Shown here: in pieces, positions 1 to 7,919 of the stretch
Layout of the letters: each line of letters begins with the position of its first letter
Numbering within the stretch: position 1 is the stretch's first letter
Program-made: the position numbers and the translations under genes
Assembly (NCBI GenBank): GCA_023512015.1
Contig: JAIMAI010000006.1
Coordinates: 1-64,000, forward strand
Reading direction: 5' to 3'
Length of the DNA: 64,000 nucleotides
DNA from: Acidothermus sp.
Lineage (GTDB): Bacteria; Actinomycetota; Actinomycetes; Acidothermales; Acidothermaceae
The notes under the pieces: generated by a model
What the model saw: the letters and a program-made list of their open reading frames with translations, nothing else
The model's database searches: none
Told to the model about the DNA's origin: nothing

Positions 1-1106
1 TTGTAACTGACCACGTTCCCGCCCACGTACACCTTCGAGTTGTCGTACGCCGGCGCACACGCCGGAAGCGACGACGAAGAAGGCGACGGGTTGGTGGTCG
101 GCGGGTTGCTCCCCGCGAATTGGACGTCGAACTTGGTGAAATCCCAGTCGTTCTGGATGACGCTGCTACACGTTCCCGAGGTCGTGCTGGTTGCTCCTCC
201 GGGACATTGCCGGTCGCGGTTCACCGACCAGAACGTGTAGCGTCCGAGACCCACCGAGCGGGCAAAATCCAGGTTGGACTGAAAATCCGACTGGTAGAAG
301 TACTCGCCGGTGTCTGAGCGTCCGTTCATCTGCGAGATGCCCTCGTGGGCCCACGCGGTCGCGCTGTCCCAACCGAAGGTGTTCATCAGCATGGTGTGGA
401 ACTGCTGGAGGGCACTCTGCTGGCTCGCGGCGCCGTTGAAACCGCCGTCGAAAGGCATGATCGAGTAGTTGTTCGGCGTGAAGCCGAGTCCCTTGGCGGT
501 ATTGAGGACGTTCTGCCCGAAGTAACCCGTTCCCGAGGTGGTACCCGGGAGAGTGATCGAGATGTACAGGCCGGGATTGTTGCGCTGCAGGATTTGAGCC
601 GCTCCGACCTCGTTGTTGACGGCGGTGAGGTTCTCGTATTCGGGCTCTTCTAGGTCGAAGTCCATCGCCTTGAGACCGTACTTGTCGATTACTTGCTGAT
701 ACGCGGCTGCGGTGGCTTGCGGCGAGCTGCAGACCTGACCGAGTTTGGTACCTCCGTATCCGCCGATGGAGACGGATACGTCGCCGCCGTTCGCTCGAAT
801 CGTGTTGATGAGGTTGGCAACGGTGACATCCGAGGAGACGGGTGCCGTCCCATCCCAGGCCGGACTACACGAACTCCCGTTGGCCAGGATGAATGCGAGC
901 ATGAATACCTTCTCCCCCGTCGCAGCCATTACCGTGGGGAGGTCGGGCGGACTGTTGTCGAGGGGCATTACGTAGGGGGCCTGCGCATACCACGCCTGCG
1001 CGAGAGTCGCGGCCGAAGCCCCTGGAACATCGAGGGCGAGCAGAGCGGTTGCCGTGAACGTTCCCAACCCTGCCACCGATGCGCAGATGGTTTTGATGCG
1101 ACGCAC
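1..1106 (-). CDS. Secreted GH18 chitinase with C-terminal chitin-binding module (3' end cut by window)
   Basis: Glycoside hydrolase family 18 enzyme predicted to cleave chitin outside the cell. Read on the reverse strand from a GTG at 1106-1104, with GGTGAGGAGA upstream as ribosome site. Residues 1-32 form a signal peptide ending in ASA before the mature start. SIGGYGG (about 113-119) is the GH18 substrate-site motif, and AMDFDLEEPEY (about 147-157) is the catalytic DxDxE motif, with Glu about 153 as proton donor. After a Pro/Thr/Ser linker near residue 330, the sequence PACAPAYDNSKVYVGGNVV begins a CBM5/12-type chitin-binding module that runs off the window. The frame stays open to base 3. 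The gene stands alone behind a DasR-type operator. It resembles the compact bacterial chitinases whose Glu sits in a DFDxE context. Confidence 0.9.
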   Translation of the reverse strand, partial: MRRIKTICASVAGLGTFTATALLALDVPGASAATLAQAWYAQAPYVMPLDNSPPDLPTVMAATGEKVFMLAFILANGSSCSPAWDGTAPVSSDVTVANLINTIRANGGDVSVSIGGYGGTKLGQVCSSPQATAAAYQQVIDKYGLKAMDFDLEEPEYENLTAVNNEVGAAQILQRNNPGLYISITLPGTTSGTGYFGQNVLNTAKGLGFTPNNYSIMPFDGGFNGAASQQSALQQFHTMLMNTFGWDSATAWAHEGISQMNGRSDTGEYFYQSDFQSNLDFARSVGLGRYTFWSVNRDRQCPGGATSTTSGTCSSVIQNDWDFTKFDVQFAGSNPPTTNPSPSSSSLPACAPAYDNSKVYVGGNVVSY

Positions 1107-1280
1107 GGGTTCTCCTCACCTATGTCGAGATGTGGAGCCCCGCCGATGCATCGCCGTCCGGGTGTGTGCGGATCGGCGGTGCAGACGTGGGCGTCGTCAC
1201 CCGTCCACGGGCGAGGCCGGTGGCAAATCTGCCGGTGCGATATCCCCCGTGCCCTCAAGGGTGCAACGCGGTACGGCAGC

Positions 1281-1306
1281 TGTCAAGAGATTGGACTAGA
1301 CCAACT
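1281..1306 (-). promoter_or_regulatory. Chitinase promoter: DasR-type operator next to a TTGACA -35 box
   Basis: GATTGGACTAGACCAACT at 1289-1306 is a near palindrome. It matches the 12-base core of the Streptomyces DasR responsive element (TGGTCTAGACCA) at 11 positions. On the reverse strand it is followed two bases later by a perfect TTGACA (1286-1281), about 175 bases before the chitinase start. DasR is the GntR-family repressor released by amino-sugar phosphates, and its sites classically overlap chitinase promoters. The -10 element is poor (CACCCT at 17-base spacing). The match is seen directly; the identity of the regulator is inferred. Confidence 0.7.
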
Positions 1307-1342
1307 TTGCGATCAGATGCTTGATCGTTGAAGTGTGGTCGC

Positions 1343-2236
1343 TCAGGCCGACGCCCGCCGGGCTTCCAGATCGACGGTGCGGGCGCTCACCCGCGTCCGA
1401 AAATCGGAATTAGCGGCAATTGCTGCGTAATACGCCGCCTTGCGTCGTGCCACACACCCCTCCGGGCGGGTTTCCGCGGGGAGCTGCTCGGGCGCGAGCA
1501 TCGCCGTCATGCCGTCGCGGAGAAGCGCCAGAGCCTCGGCTCGCATCTGGGAAATCCGAGATTCGGTGACGCCGAGCTCGGCGGCCAGCTCGGCCATCGG
1601 CCGTTCCTGGAAGAAATATCCTTCGACGACGAAGCGCAGCCGCGGCGGCAGTGCGGCGATCGCGTCCATCAGGTAACCGACGCGTTCGCGATTCAGCAGC
1701 ACCTCTTCGGGACCGGGATCCTGATGGGGCAACATTCCTTCCAGCGTCCCGGCATCCGCGAAACCTTGGAGACTCAACACCACCGCACGATGGACGTCTT
1801 CTTCGGTCGAGGCGAGTTCGTCGATCGAAACCCCCATGTACTGAGCCAGTTCGGCGTGGGTCGGTATCCGACCGAGAGTTGCGGCCAATTCCTCTTCGGC
1901 GAGCGCCCGCTGCCGGGCCTTGACACGGACCGAACGGCTTGCCCAGTCGTGGCTGCGGAGTTCGTCGATGATGGCTCCGCGGATGCGGACGGTCGCAAAG
2001 CGGGCGAACGGCACGCCGCGATCCGGATCGAAGCTGTGGGCGGCCTGGGCCAAGGCCATCATCCCCGCAGAGGTCAGGTCGTCGCGGTTGACGTGGCCGG
2101 GGAGCTTCGCGGCGGTCTCGGCGACCAGGTAACCGACCAAGGGAAGGTGTTCCCGGACGAGTTCGTCGATCGTGTCGCGTCGCGATACATCCGGCGAGGC
2201 GTCTGAGCTGCGGTTCGAGGTGTCGATGCGTGCCAT
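1343..2236 (-). CDS. fliA: RNA polymerase sigma factor, FliA/WhiG (sigma-28) family
   Basis: Alternative sigma factor that would direct RNA polymerase to motility or developmental promoters. Region 2 is clear: LTSAGMMALAQAAHSFDP, then FARFATVRIRGAIIDELRS, the WhiG/FliA signature, followed by DWASRSVR. Region 3 spans about 105-150 and region 4 carries the helix-turn-helix MAELAAELGVTESRISQMR. A Cys- and Ala-containing tail follows. The ATG at 2236 gives 297 residues. The frame is open to a GTG at 2305 (320 residues), and neither start has a well-placed ribosome site, so the N-terminus is uncertain. The FlgN-like gene diverges 350 bases away, which favours a flagellar role. No flagellar structural genes lie in this window. 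The RsiG-like anti-sigma factor at 33.8-34.4 kb is a candidate partner. Confidence 0.88.
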   Translation of the reverse strand: MARIDTSNRSSDASPDVSRRDTIDELVREHLPLVGYLVAETAAKLPGHVNRDDLTSAGMMALAQAAHSFDPDRGVPFARFATVRIRGAIIDELRSHDWASRSVRVKARQRALAEEELAATLGRIPTHAELAQYMGVSIDELASTEEDVHRAVVLSLQGFADAGTLEGMLPHQDPGPEEVLLNRERVGYLMDAIAALPPRLRFVVEGYFFQERPMAELAAELGVTESRISQMRAEALALLRDGMTAMLAPEQLPAETRPEGCVARRKAAYYAAIAANSDFRTRVSARTVDLEARRASA

Positions 2237-2587
2237 GTCCTTGTCATCGCCGTCTTCCCCCTGCGGTCTTGACTCCAAATGGAGCAATCGTCCGGCAATG
2301 GGCACGAAACGACCCGGAGTGACTACGGCCGATCTGGCGGACGGCGGAATGCACGCTCGTCCGGAGGAGCCAACGCCGTGCGTCGAACGCAGCCATCACG
2401 TGGTGAGCTCGCGTCCGGCCTACTCTCAGGCTCTATCGGCGGCGTGCCGAGAATTGAAGACAACAAGCGTGTGATCCTGGCCACCGGGGTGCGATGCGGT
2501 GGTACCGACGCGTCGGACGAGAATCGACGTCGGGGTCGTCGGCAGGAGAGCGGCCATCACGACGGCCGTCCGTGAGAGAGGAGCTAG

Positions 2588-3043
2588 GTGTCGAGCCTCG
2601 CGGTTCTGTCCGAGCTGCTCTGGCGCGAGCGCGAGGTGCTCGACGTCCTGCTGTTCAAACTCGAACAAGAACGTCTGCTGGTGGATGCGGGCCGGCTCGA
2701 GTGGCTTCCTCGCGCCGCTCATGAGATCGATCTGGTAGTCGAAGAGCTCCGACTGATCGAGCTCTCCCGCGCCATCGAAACTCGCTGCGTTGCCGAGGAA
2801 CTCGGACTCCCCCCGGAGGGTTCGCTCGCCGAAATCGCGGAGGCCGCTCCCTCGCCGTGGAGGGAGATGTACCTCGCGCATCGTGAGGCGATGCTCCGGT
2901 TGACGGAGCGGATCGACGCGACGGCCGAAGGAACCCGTGGAGCCCTTGAAGCGGCTCGGACGACCGCCGAGAGCCGCACGCGCGACGCGGCCGTCGCGGC
3001 GGGAGAGTGGCCGGACGTCACCGAGGTGGCGTCGAACCGATGA
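2588..3043 (+). CDS. FlgN-like flagellar export chaperone
   Basis: A 151-residue, strongly helical, acidic protein without signal or membrane segment. The N-terminus (LAVLSELLWREREVLDVLLF) and the Leu/Glu/Arg heptad character throughout fit the FlgN family, cytosolic chaperones that hold the hook-filament junction proteins FlgK and FlgL before export. GTG start at 2588 after GAGAGAGGAG. It diverges from the FliA-type sigma gene, and its stop overlaps the next start by ATGA. Sequence conservation in FlgN is low, so the call rests on length, helix pattern and neighbour. A generic coiled-coil protein is the alternative. Confidence 0.6.
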   Translation: MSSLAVLSELLWREREVLDVLLFKLEQERLLVDAGRLEWLPRAAHEIDLVVEELRLIELSRAIETRCVAEELGLPPEGSLAEIAEAAPSPWREMYLAHREAMLRLTERIDATAEGTRGALEAARTTAESRTRDAAVAAGEWPDVTEVASNR

Positions 3044-3339
3044 CGCCCCCCGTGACTTCAGCGCGTGCGCCGCTCGACACCTCGGACGCCGAGGCGCTGT
3101 ACACCGCATTGGTGCTGATCGATCAGTCGCTGCGCACCGCCGTCGCTCGGCTGCTTCGCCTGCGAGGGCTGCTCGCCTCGGTGCGTCGGGGACTGGGCGC
3201 GGGTCGCGAACCGACTGCGGACGCCGAATGGCTCAGCGAGGAGCCGTCCGTCCCCTTCGATCAGCCTCGCCCTGCGCGGTCTCCTCTTCCGCCGTCGCTT
3301 CGGGAATTCCTGGGCCATGGCAGACACACCGGCAGGTGA
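3040..3339 (+). CDS. Hypothetical protein coupled to the FlgN-like gene
   Basis: A 99-residue protein starting at the ATG of an ATGA overlap with the previous stop, which implies translational coupling. Residues 15-50 form a helical stretch (DAEALYTALVLIDQSLRTAV) rich in Leu and Arg; the rest is Pro-rich and probably disordered. No motif, signal or membrane segment is visible and I do not recognise the family. Its position suggests a small cytosolic partner in the same process as the FlgN-like protein. Confidence 0.6.
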   Translation: MTPPVTSARAPLDTSDAEALYTALVLIDQSLRTAVARLLRLRGLLASVRRGLGAGREPTADAEWLSEEPSVPFDQPRPARSPLPPSLREFLGHGRHTGR

Positions 3340-3517
3340 CGGCGTCGGAGGCTTTCGTCCGGGGCGTACCGGACGGTGTGCGCACGTGGGCGCACTGACA
3401 GACCGGACACGTCTCGACGTACAACACCTGCACGGCCTTCCTATCGGCACTCGACTTCGCTCGGTCGAGCTGGTTGGGCGATTCGCGGGGGGAGGCTCGT
3501 CGGAAGAGTGGCGACAT
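3233..3517 (-). CDS. Possible small Cys-rich (zinc-ribbon-like) protein, weak
   Basis: An open frame of 94 residues on the reverse strand with two clusters, ETCPVCQCAHV and VTCRCVCHGPG, spaced like a zinc knuckle pair. It starts at an ATG (3517-3515) preceded only by GAGAGATCACTA, and its 3' end overlaps the preceding forward gene by about 100 bases. No family is recognised. Because of the overlap and weak ribosome site it may be a chance frame; it is kept because paired Cys motifs rarely arise in shadow frames. Confidence 0.22.
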   Translation of the reverse strand: MSPLFRRASPRESPNQLDRAKSSADRKAVQVLYVETCPVCQCAHVRTPSGTPRTKASDAVTCRCVCHGPGIPEATAEEETAQGEADRRGRTAPR

Positions 3518-3598
3518 TAGTGATCTCTCGCAACGCCCGAGTAACGGTCGGGCTGCGCCAGGAGCAGGGTGGCGGTCGACCTAACCGACTACCCCATT

Positions 3599-3731
3599 CG
3601 GAGGATTTGTCCTCCGCGTCCCTGCGAGCCCGCCAAGCGGGTGCGGAAATTCCACGGTGGGGGAATGCCTTAGCCACGAGACGACCGCCCATCGGAGAAT
3701 TCGTCCTGAAAGGGGCGTTATATCCCTTTCA
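3599..3731 (+). other. Three tandem hairpins in the 434-base gap before the next small gene
   Basis: The stretch 3340-3773 has no convincing forward gene. It holds three stem-loops: CGGAGGA/TCCTCCG with a TTTG loop (3599-3616), CCCGC/GCGGG with a CAA loop (3629-3641) and TGAAAGGG/CCCTTTCA with a 9-base AT-rich loop (3707-3731). The last ends 43 bases before the next GTG. They may form a structured leader of the downstream gene. I tried to match cobalamin and c-di-AMP riboswitch patterns and could not. Confidence 0.4.
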
Positions 3732-3773
3732 AGCGGTTTATCGTGGATTCGAGGTGAAGGAGGCTGTAGCGCG

Positions 3774-4025
3774 GTGAGCCCGAGCGACGAGCGGGGCCGC
3801 CACGGCGAGGATGCGCACGAGCCGCGTCCCTCCGGTGACCCGCGTTTGGAAGACCCGACGGTGCTCGAAGAGATCGAGCTGTACAGCGAATTGATCATCC
3901 AAGTCCGCGATCGCGACCGGCCTCTCAGCCTCGCCGAGGTTGATCGCATCCTGGGTCTGTCGCCTGCGTCGAGAACGGACCGCCCTCCCACGAAACAGTC
4001 GCGGTCGAAAGCGTCCGCATCGTAG
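3774..4025 (+). CDS. Small conserved-type hypothetical protein (83 aa)
   Basis: GTG start at 3774 with a strong AAGGAGG ten bases upstream, which decides this start over longer in-frame options. The first 25 residues are charged and disordered. Residues 28-60 (LEEIELYSELIIQVRDRDRP, then LSLAEVDRILGL) form two amphipathic helices and look like the conserved core of short actinobacterial proteins of unknown function. The tail is basic. No membrane segment or metal motif. It precedes the DUF47-pit pair by about 100 bases on the same strand; no function can be assigned. Confidence 0.72.
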   Translation: MSPSDERGRHGEDAHEPRPSGDPRLEDPTVLEEIELYSELIIQVRDRDRPLSLAEVDRILGLSPASRTDRPPTKQSRSKASAS

Positions 4026-4121
4026 CCGACCCCTACCGGACCCGCCCTGCCTCCGAGGTCCGCACCCGAGCTCATTACCATCACCCCGGAACCCGTCATC
4101 GTCCACGGCCGAGGAGTTTTC

Positions 4122-4739
4122 GTGCGTCTGCGCCTGACCCCACAAGGCCCCGCATTCTTCGAGATGTTTGCCTCCTCCGCGGCCACCCTGGTGCGCGGGA
4201 TCGAAGCCGCCGCAAGAATCTTCCTGCCGGACGTCGACCGCACCGAGGTCGCGGCCGAGGTCCGGCGGGTCGAGCACGAAGCGGACGAAATCACTCACGA
4301 CATCCTGCGGAAGCTCAACTCGACTTTCGTCACTCCCTTCGACCGCGACGACATCTATCGGCTCGCCGGGCGGCTGGACGACGTCATGGACTTCGTCGAG
4401 GCGGGCACCGACCTGATCGTCTTGTACCGCTTGGAAGAGCTGCCACAAGAGATCGCCGAGCAGGTCGAGGTGCTGCGGCGCGCGGCGGCAGTGACGGCGG
4501 AAGCGATGCCGCGGCTGCGTACTCGCAAGGGACTCGATGCCTACTGGATCGAAGTCAACCGCCTGGAGAACGAAGCCGATCAGCTTCACCGGAGATTGCT
4601 CGCCAAACTCTTCGATGGTCACCTGGACGCGCTCACGGTCCTCAAGCTCAAGGAGGTCTGCGACCAGTTCGAGTCGGCCGCCGACGCCTTCGAAAACGTG
4701 GCGAACACGGTCGAGACGATCGTGGTCAAGGAAACCTGA
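4122..4739 (+). CDS. DUF47 (PhoU-like) protein, Pit accessory factor
   Basis: A 205-residue all-helical protein of the DUF47 family, the PhoU-like partner usually encoded beside Pit phosphate transporters. Diagnostic stretches are VRRVEHEADEITHDILRKLN near residues 47-66 and the second repeat NRLENEADQLHRRLLAKLF near 146-164, the metal-binding ExxxD/E helices of PhoU-like folds. Cytosolic. GTG start at 4122. The stop lies two bases before the pit start, so the two genes are translated together. Expected role: modulating phosphate transport through PitA. Confidence 0.9.
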   Translation: MRLRLTPQGPAFFEMFASSAATLVRGIEAAARIFLPDVDRTEVAAEVRRVEHEADEITHDILRKLNSTFVTPFDRDDIYRLAGRLDDVMDFVEAGTDLIVLYRLEELPQEIAEQVEVLRRAAAVTAEAMPRLRTRKGLDAYWIEVNRLENEADQLHRRLLAKLFDGHLDALTVLKLKEVCDQFESAADAFENVANTVETIVVKET

Positions 4740-4741
4740 GC

Positions 4742-5743
4742 ATGACCACCGCAACGATCATTGCGATCGTCGTGGTGGCCTTGGTCTTCGATTTCACCAA
4801 CGGGTTCCACGACGCCGCGAACGCCATCGCGACCTCGATTTCCACGCGGGCGTTGACACCCCGCGTCGCCCTCGGAATGTCGGCGGTCCTCAACCTCGTC
4901 GGTGCCGCCATATCGACCCGGGTGGCCGGCACGGTGGGGAAGGGAATCGTGGCCGCTCCCCAGGGAAATCGGGGGCTCGCTTTGGTCTTCGCCGCCGTCG
5001 TCGGTGCGATCCTGTGGAATTTGCTGACGTGGTATTTCGGCTTACCGTCGTCGTCCTCACACGCACTGATCGGCGGATTGGTGGGTTCCGCGGTCGTCAC
5101 GGACGCCGGATTCGGGGCGGTGCACTGGGCGGGCGTCATCGACAAAGTCATCGTTCCGATGGTGATTTCCCCCGTCATAGGTCTGGCCGGGGCCTACGTC
5201 GTCATGCTGGTCATCCTCTGGTTGTTCCAACGCGCGAAGCCCGGTCCGATGAACAAAGGCTTTCGCTACCTCCAGACCCTGTCGGCGGCGGCGATGTCGT
5301 ATTCGCACGGCACCCAGGATGCGCAGAAGACGATGGGGGTCATCACCCTCGCGCTCCTTACCGGGGGGTACATCCACAGTTTTCGCGTGCCCGGGTGGGT
5401 CATCTTCTCGGCGGCCGCCGCAATGGCCGCGGGGACGTATTTCGGAGGCTGGCGCATCATCCGAACCCTGGGGCGTCGCGTCATCCAGCTCGATCCGGCC
5501 CGCGGCTTCGCCGCCGAAGCAACCTCTTCGGCGGTGCTGCTGAGCGCCGCCCATTTCGGGGCTCCGATTTCTACCACCCACGTCATCACCTCGGCGGTGA
5601 TGGGAGCCGGGGTGACGCGGCGGCTCTCCGCAGTCCGGTGGGGCGTGGCCGCCAACATCGTGATGGCCTGGATATTCACCATCCCGGGTGCGGCCCTCGT
5701 CGCCGCCCTCATCCACACGGCATTGATGCCGTTCACAGGCTGA
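4742..5743 (+). CDS. pit: Low-affinity inorganic phosphate transporter, PiT family
   Basis: A 333-residue membrane carrier for phosphate, probably as a metal-phosphate complex driven by the proton gradient. The duplicated PiT signature is present: FDFTNGFHDAANAIATSIST near residues 15-34, and SYSHGTQDAQKTMGVITLAL near 188-207. About ten membrane segments are visible. It is short for the family (E. coli PitA has about 500 residues) but typical of actinobacterial Pit. It forms an operon with the DUF47 gene and converges on mshD with a gap of only 14 bases. Confidence 0.93.
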   Translation: MTTATIIAIVVVALVFDFTNGFHDAANAIATSISTRALTPRVALGMSAVLNLVGAAISTRVAGTVGKGIVAAPQGNRGLALVFAAVVGAILWNLLTWYFGLPSSSSHALIGGLVGSAVVTDAGFGAVHWAGVIDKVIVPMVISPVIGLAGAYVVMLVILWLFQRAKPGPMNKGFRYLQTLSAAAMSYSHGTQDAQKTMGVITLALLTGGYIHSFRVPGWVIFSAAAAMAAGTYFGGWRIIRTLGRRVIQLDPARGFAAEATSSAVLLSAAHFGAPISTTHVITSAVMGAGVTRRLSAVRWGVAANIVMAWIFTIPGAALVAALIHTALMPFTG

Positions 5744-5757
5744 CGCAATTGGGCGGC

Positions 5758-6708
5758 TCAGTTCCGCTCGAAGAGTGCGTCGGTGCTCCAGCGGCGAAAA
5801 CCGAGAGACTCGTACAGTCTGATGGCTGGCTCGTTCGTGGCTTCGACGTACAACATCACGTGGGGCAGCCGTTTTTCCCTCAGGTGACGCAACCCGACAA
5901 TGGTGAGCGTCCGACCCAGACCCATGCCCTGGACTCGGGGATCCACGCCGAGCACGTAGACCTCCCCGAGTGGTTCGTGTCCGTGACTTGATTCGGGACT
6001 CTGCGGGGTGCCGTGCACCTTGGTCCAGTGAAACCCGACGAGTTCGCCGTCCTTTTCTGCAAGGAAGAAACCGTCGGGATCGAACCAACTCTCCTGCATG
6101 CGCCGACGCAGATCCTCCGCCGTCCAGATGCCCTGCTCCGGGTGGTCGGAGAAGATGCGCGCGTTCAGCTCGAGCCACGCCTGCTCGTCCCGCCCCGGCT
6201 GGAACGTGCGGATGGTGATGCCGTCCGGTACCCGTACGGTCGGGAGCGGGGCGAAGAGATCCCGGCGCATTTGCAAAAGCACCCGGCTTCGGTCGAAGCC
6301 CAATCGACGTGCCATCGTCTGCGCCGTCGGCAGTTCGCCGTGGGCCCACAGCCGCAACCGTCCGCCGGTTCGCTGCAGAATCTCCTCGATCAACGCGCGT
6401 CCCAGGCCGCGGCGGCGGTGGTCGGGCGCCACCACCAATTCGGCGCTCGGCGCTTGCACGGGATCCGTCGCGTCGAGATGGGCATAGGCGGCGAGCCGGG
6501 CTCCGTCGTCCGCCCAGATCAGGATGTTGCAGGCCTTCTCGTCACCGCCGTAGCGCAGGTGCAGCATCACGTGCTCGGAAAGCGGCGGGACGGCGTCCAC
6601 GTCGGTCGCTTCGTCGACCAGAGCGAAAACGGCCCGCGATTCCTCGGCGGAGAGTCGGCCCCGTACCACCATCCGCGCGTCGTCGGGAAGAGCCGGCACG
6701 GGCCCCAC
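5758..6708 (-). CDS. mshD: Mycothiol synthase (acetyl-CoA:Cys-GlcN-Ins acetyltransferase)
   Basis: Last enzyme of mycothiol synthesis, acetylating the cysteinyl amine. At 316 residues it has two GNAT domains: the first about 10-150 with acetyl-CoA motif LVVAPDHRRRGLGRALIEEI, the second about 165-312 with EVYVLGVDPRVQGMGLGRTL and LYVEATNEPAIRLYESLGF. The GTG at 6708 has no ribosome site but follows GCTAGC, so the mRNA may be leaderless. An ATG at 6672 is an alternative start. It lies 35 bases behind glnR on the same strand, the arrangement also found in M. tuberculosis (Rv0818-Rv0819). Confidence 0.94.
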   Translation of the reverse strand: MGPVPALPDDARMVVRGRLSAEESRAVFALVDEATDVDAVPPLSEHVMLHLRYGGDEKACNILIWADDGARLAAYAHLDATDPVQAPSAELVVAPDHRRRGLGRALIEEILQRTGGRLRLWAHGELPTAQTMARRLGFDRSRVLLQMRRDLFAPLPTVRVPDGITIRTFQPGRDEQAWLELNARIFSDHPEQGIWTAEDLRRRMQESWFDPDGFFLAEKDGELVGFHWTKVHGTPQSPESSHGHEPLGEVYVLGVDPRVQGMGLGRTLTIVGLRHLREKRLPHVMLYVEATNEPAIRLYESLGFRRWSTDALFERN

Positions 6709-6743
6709 GCTAGCGGGAGCGCCGAAGAGTCTCGCGGCCCGGC

Positions 6744-7526
6744 TCAGAATTCGGACCGTGGCGTCGCGATGGCCGACTGCTCGGCGTCGGTCCCCTCGCC
6801 GTCGGCCTCGGATTCGCCGCGGGCCGTGCGGTCCTCGCGGTCCCTACCCGCGGCCGGCAGGACGAATTTGTAACCGACGTTGCGCACGGTTCCGATCATC
6901 GACTCGTGTTCGGCGCCGAGTTTCGCCCGCAGGCGACGCACGTGGACGTCGACGGTCCGGGTTCCTCCGAAGTAGTCGTATCCCCACACTTCTTGGAGGA
7001 GTTGCGCCCGAGTGAAAACCCGCCCGGGGTGTTGTGCCAGATATTTCAGCAGCTCGAATTCCTTGAAGGTGAGATCGAGGGTGCGGCCCCGCAGCCGGGC
7101 GGAATAGGTCGCTTCGTCGATCACGAGATCGCCGGAGCGGATCACTTCGTCGTTGCCCTGCCGGCGGTTGGCCGCGGCGATCCGACCGGCGGCCAGCCGA
7201 AGTCGGGCTTCGAGTTCCGCCGGCCCGACGGTGTCCAGCAGGACGTCGTCGAAGCCCCATTCCGCGGTGACCGCCGCGAGCCCACCCTCCGTCACGATCA
7301 GCAATAGCGGGCAGGAAAGGCCCGTGGTGCGCAGCGTCTGGCACAGGGAACGAGCGTGCGCCAGCTCTCGTCGTCCATCGACGAGGACGGCGTCCGCCGG
7401 AGGGGCGTCGACCAACGCCGTGATCTCTGCGGGTGCGACCCGGACGCGATGCAGCAGGAGCCCCAGAGCCGGCAGCACCTCTGCCGATGGCTGGAGCGCG
7501 TTGGTGAGGAGCAGGAGTGTGGCCAC
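6744..7526 (-). CDS. glnR: OmpR-type orphan response regulator GlnR
   Basis: Global nitrogen regulator of actinobacteria. The GTG at 7526, preceded by GGAGG, gives 260 residues, the usual GlnR length; the frame stays open further upstream. Residues 1-115 are an atypical receiver domain ([16 protein letters not shown], then [16 protein letters not shown]) without the full acidic phosphorylation pocket. Residues 135-235 are the winged-helix DNA-binding domain ([44 protein letters not shown]). The tail is acidic and disordered. Identification rests on sequence plus the glnR-mshD linkage with an LmeA-like gene alongside. Confidence 0.88.
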   Translation of the reverse strand: MATLLLLTNALQPSAEVLPALGLLLHRVRVAPAEITALVDAPPADAVLVDGRRELAHARSLCQTLRTTGLSCPLLLIVTEGGLAAVTAEWGFDDVLLDTVGPAELEARLRLAAGRIAAANRRQGNDEVIRSGDLVIDEATYSARLRGRTLDLTFKEFELLKYLAQHPGRVFTRAQLLQEVWGYDYFGGTRTVDVHVRRLRAKLGAEHESMIGTVRNVGYKFVLPAAGRDREDRTARGESEADGEGTDAEQSAIATPRSEF

Positions 7527-7658
7527 GGGCCTCCGTGTCCTAGGGTCGGGATCACCAGCCAGGATACGGCGGCCGCGTTTCCGCGGCGTTTCGCGACGAT
7601 GTCCACCCGGTGAGCGAAGGCCGGGCCCGACGAACGGGGAAGGAGGCGTCGGACGGCG

Positions 7659-7919
7659 GTGGGTACCACGTGCACGTTGCGCTACTGGGCGGCGGCGCGC
7701 GACGCGGCCGGAATCTCCGAGGAACCCTGCGAAGCAGAAACGCTCGCCGATGCGCTCGCGATCGCCCGGCGGCACGGTCCGCGACTCGCGGCCGTCTTGA
7801 ACGCGTGCTCTTTCCTCATCGATGGGTGCCCGGCCGGGGGGCGGGATCCCTCCGCGGTGCCGCTGCATCCGGGCGCCGTGATAGACGTCTTGCCTCCGTT
7901 CGCCGGAGGCTCCTTGTGA
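7659..7919 (+). CDS. MoaD/ThiS-family sulfur carrier-like protein
   Basis: An 86-residue beta-grasp protein. The N-terminal [12 protein letters not shown] and C-terminal [11 protein letters not shown] are characteristic of MoaD, the small molybdopterin synthase subunit that carries sulfur as a C-terminal thiocarboxylate. Here the reading frame adds Ser-Leu after Gly-Gly, so the tail would need trimming before activation. GTG start at 7659. It diverges from glnR and overlaps the next start by GTGA. No molybdenum cofactor genes lie nearby, so its pathway is open. Confidence 0.82.
   Translation: MGTTCTLRYWAAARDAAGISEEPCEAETLADALAIARRHGPRLAAVLNACSFLIDGCPAGGRDPSAVPLHPGAVIDVLPPFAGGSL

Noticed and set aside
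3599-3731. Cobalamin or c-di-AMP riboswitch in the hairpin leader
   Set aside because: Only short pieces (GGTG...AA...TCC) resemble the consensus; the helices are not in the required order.
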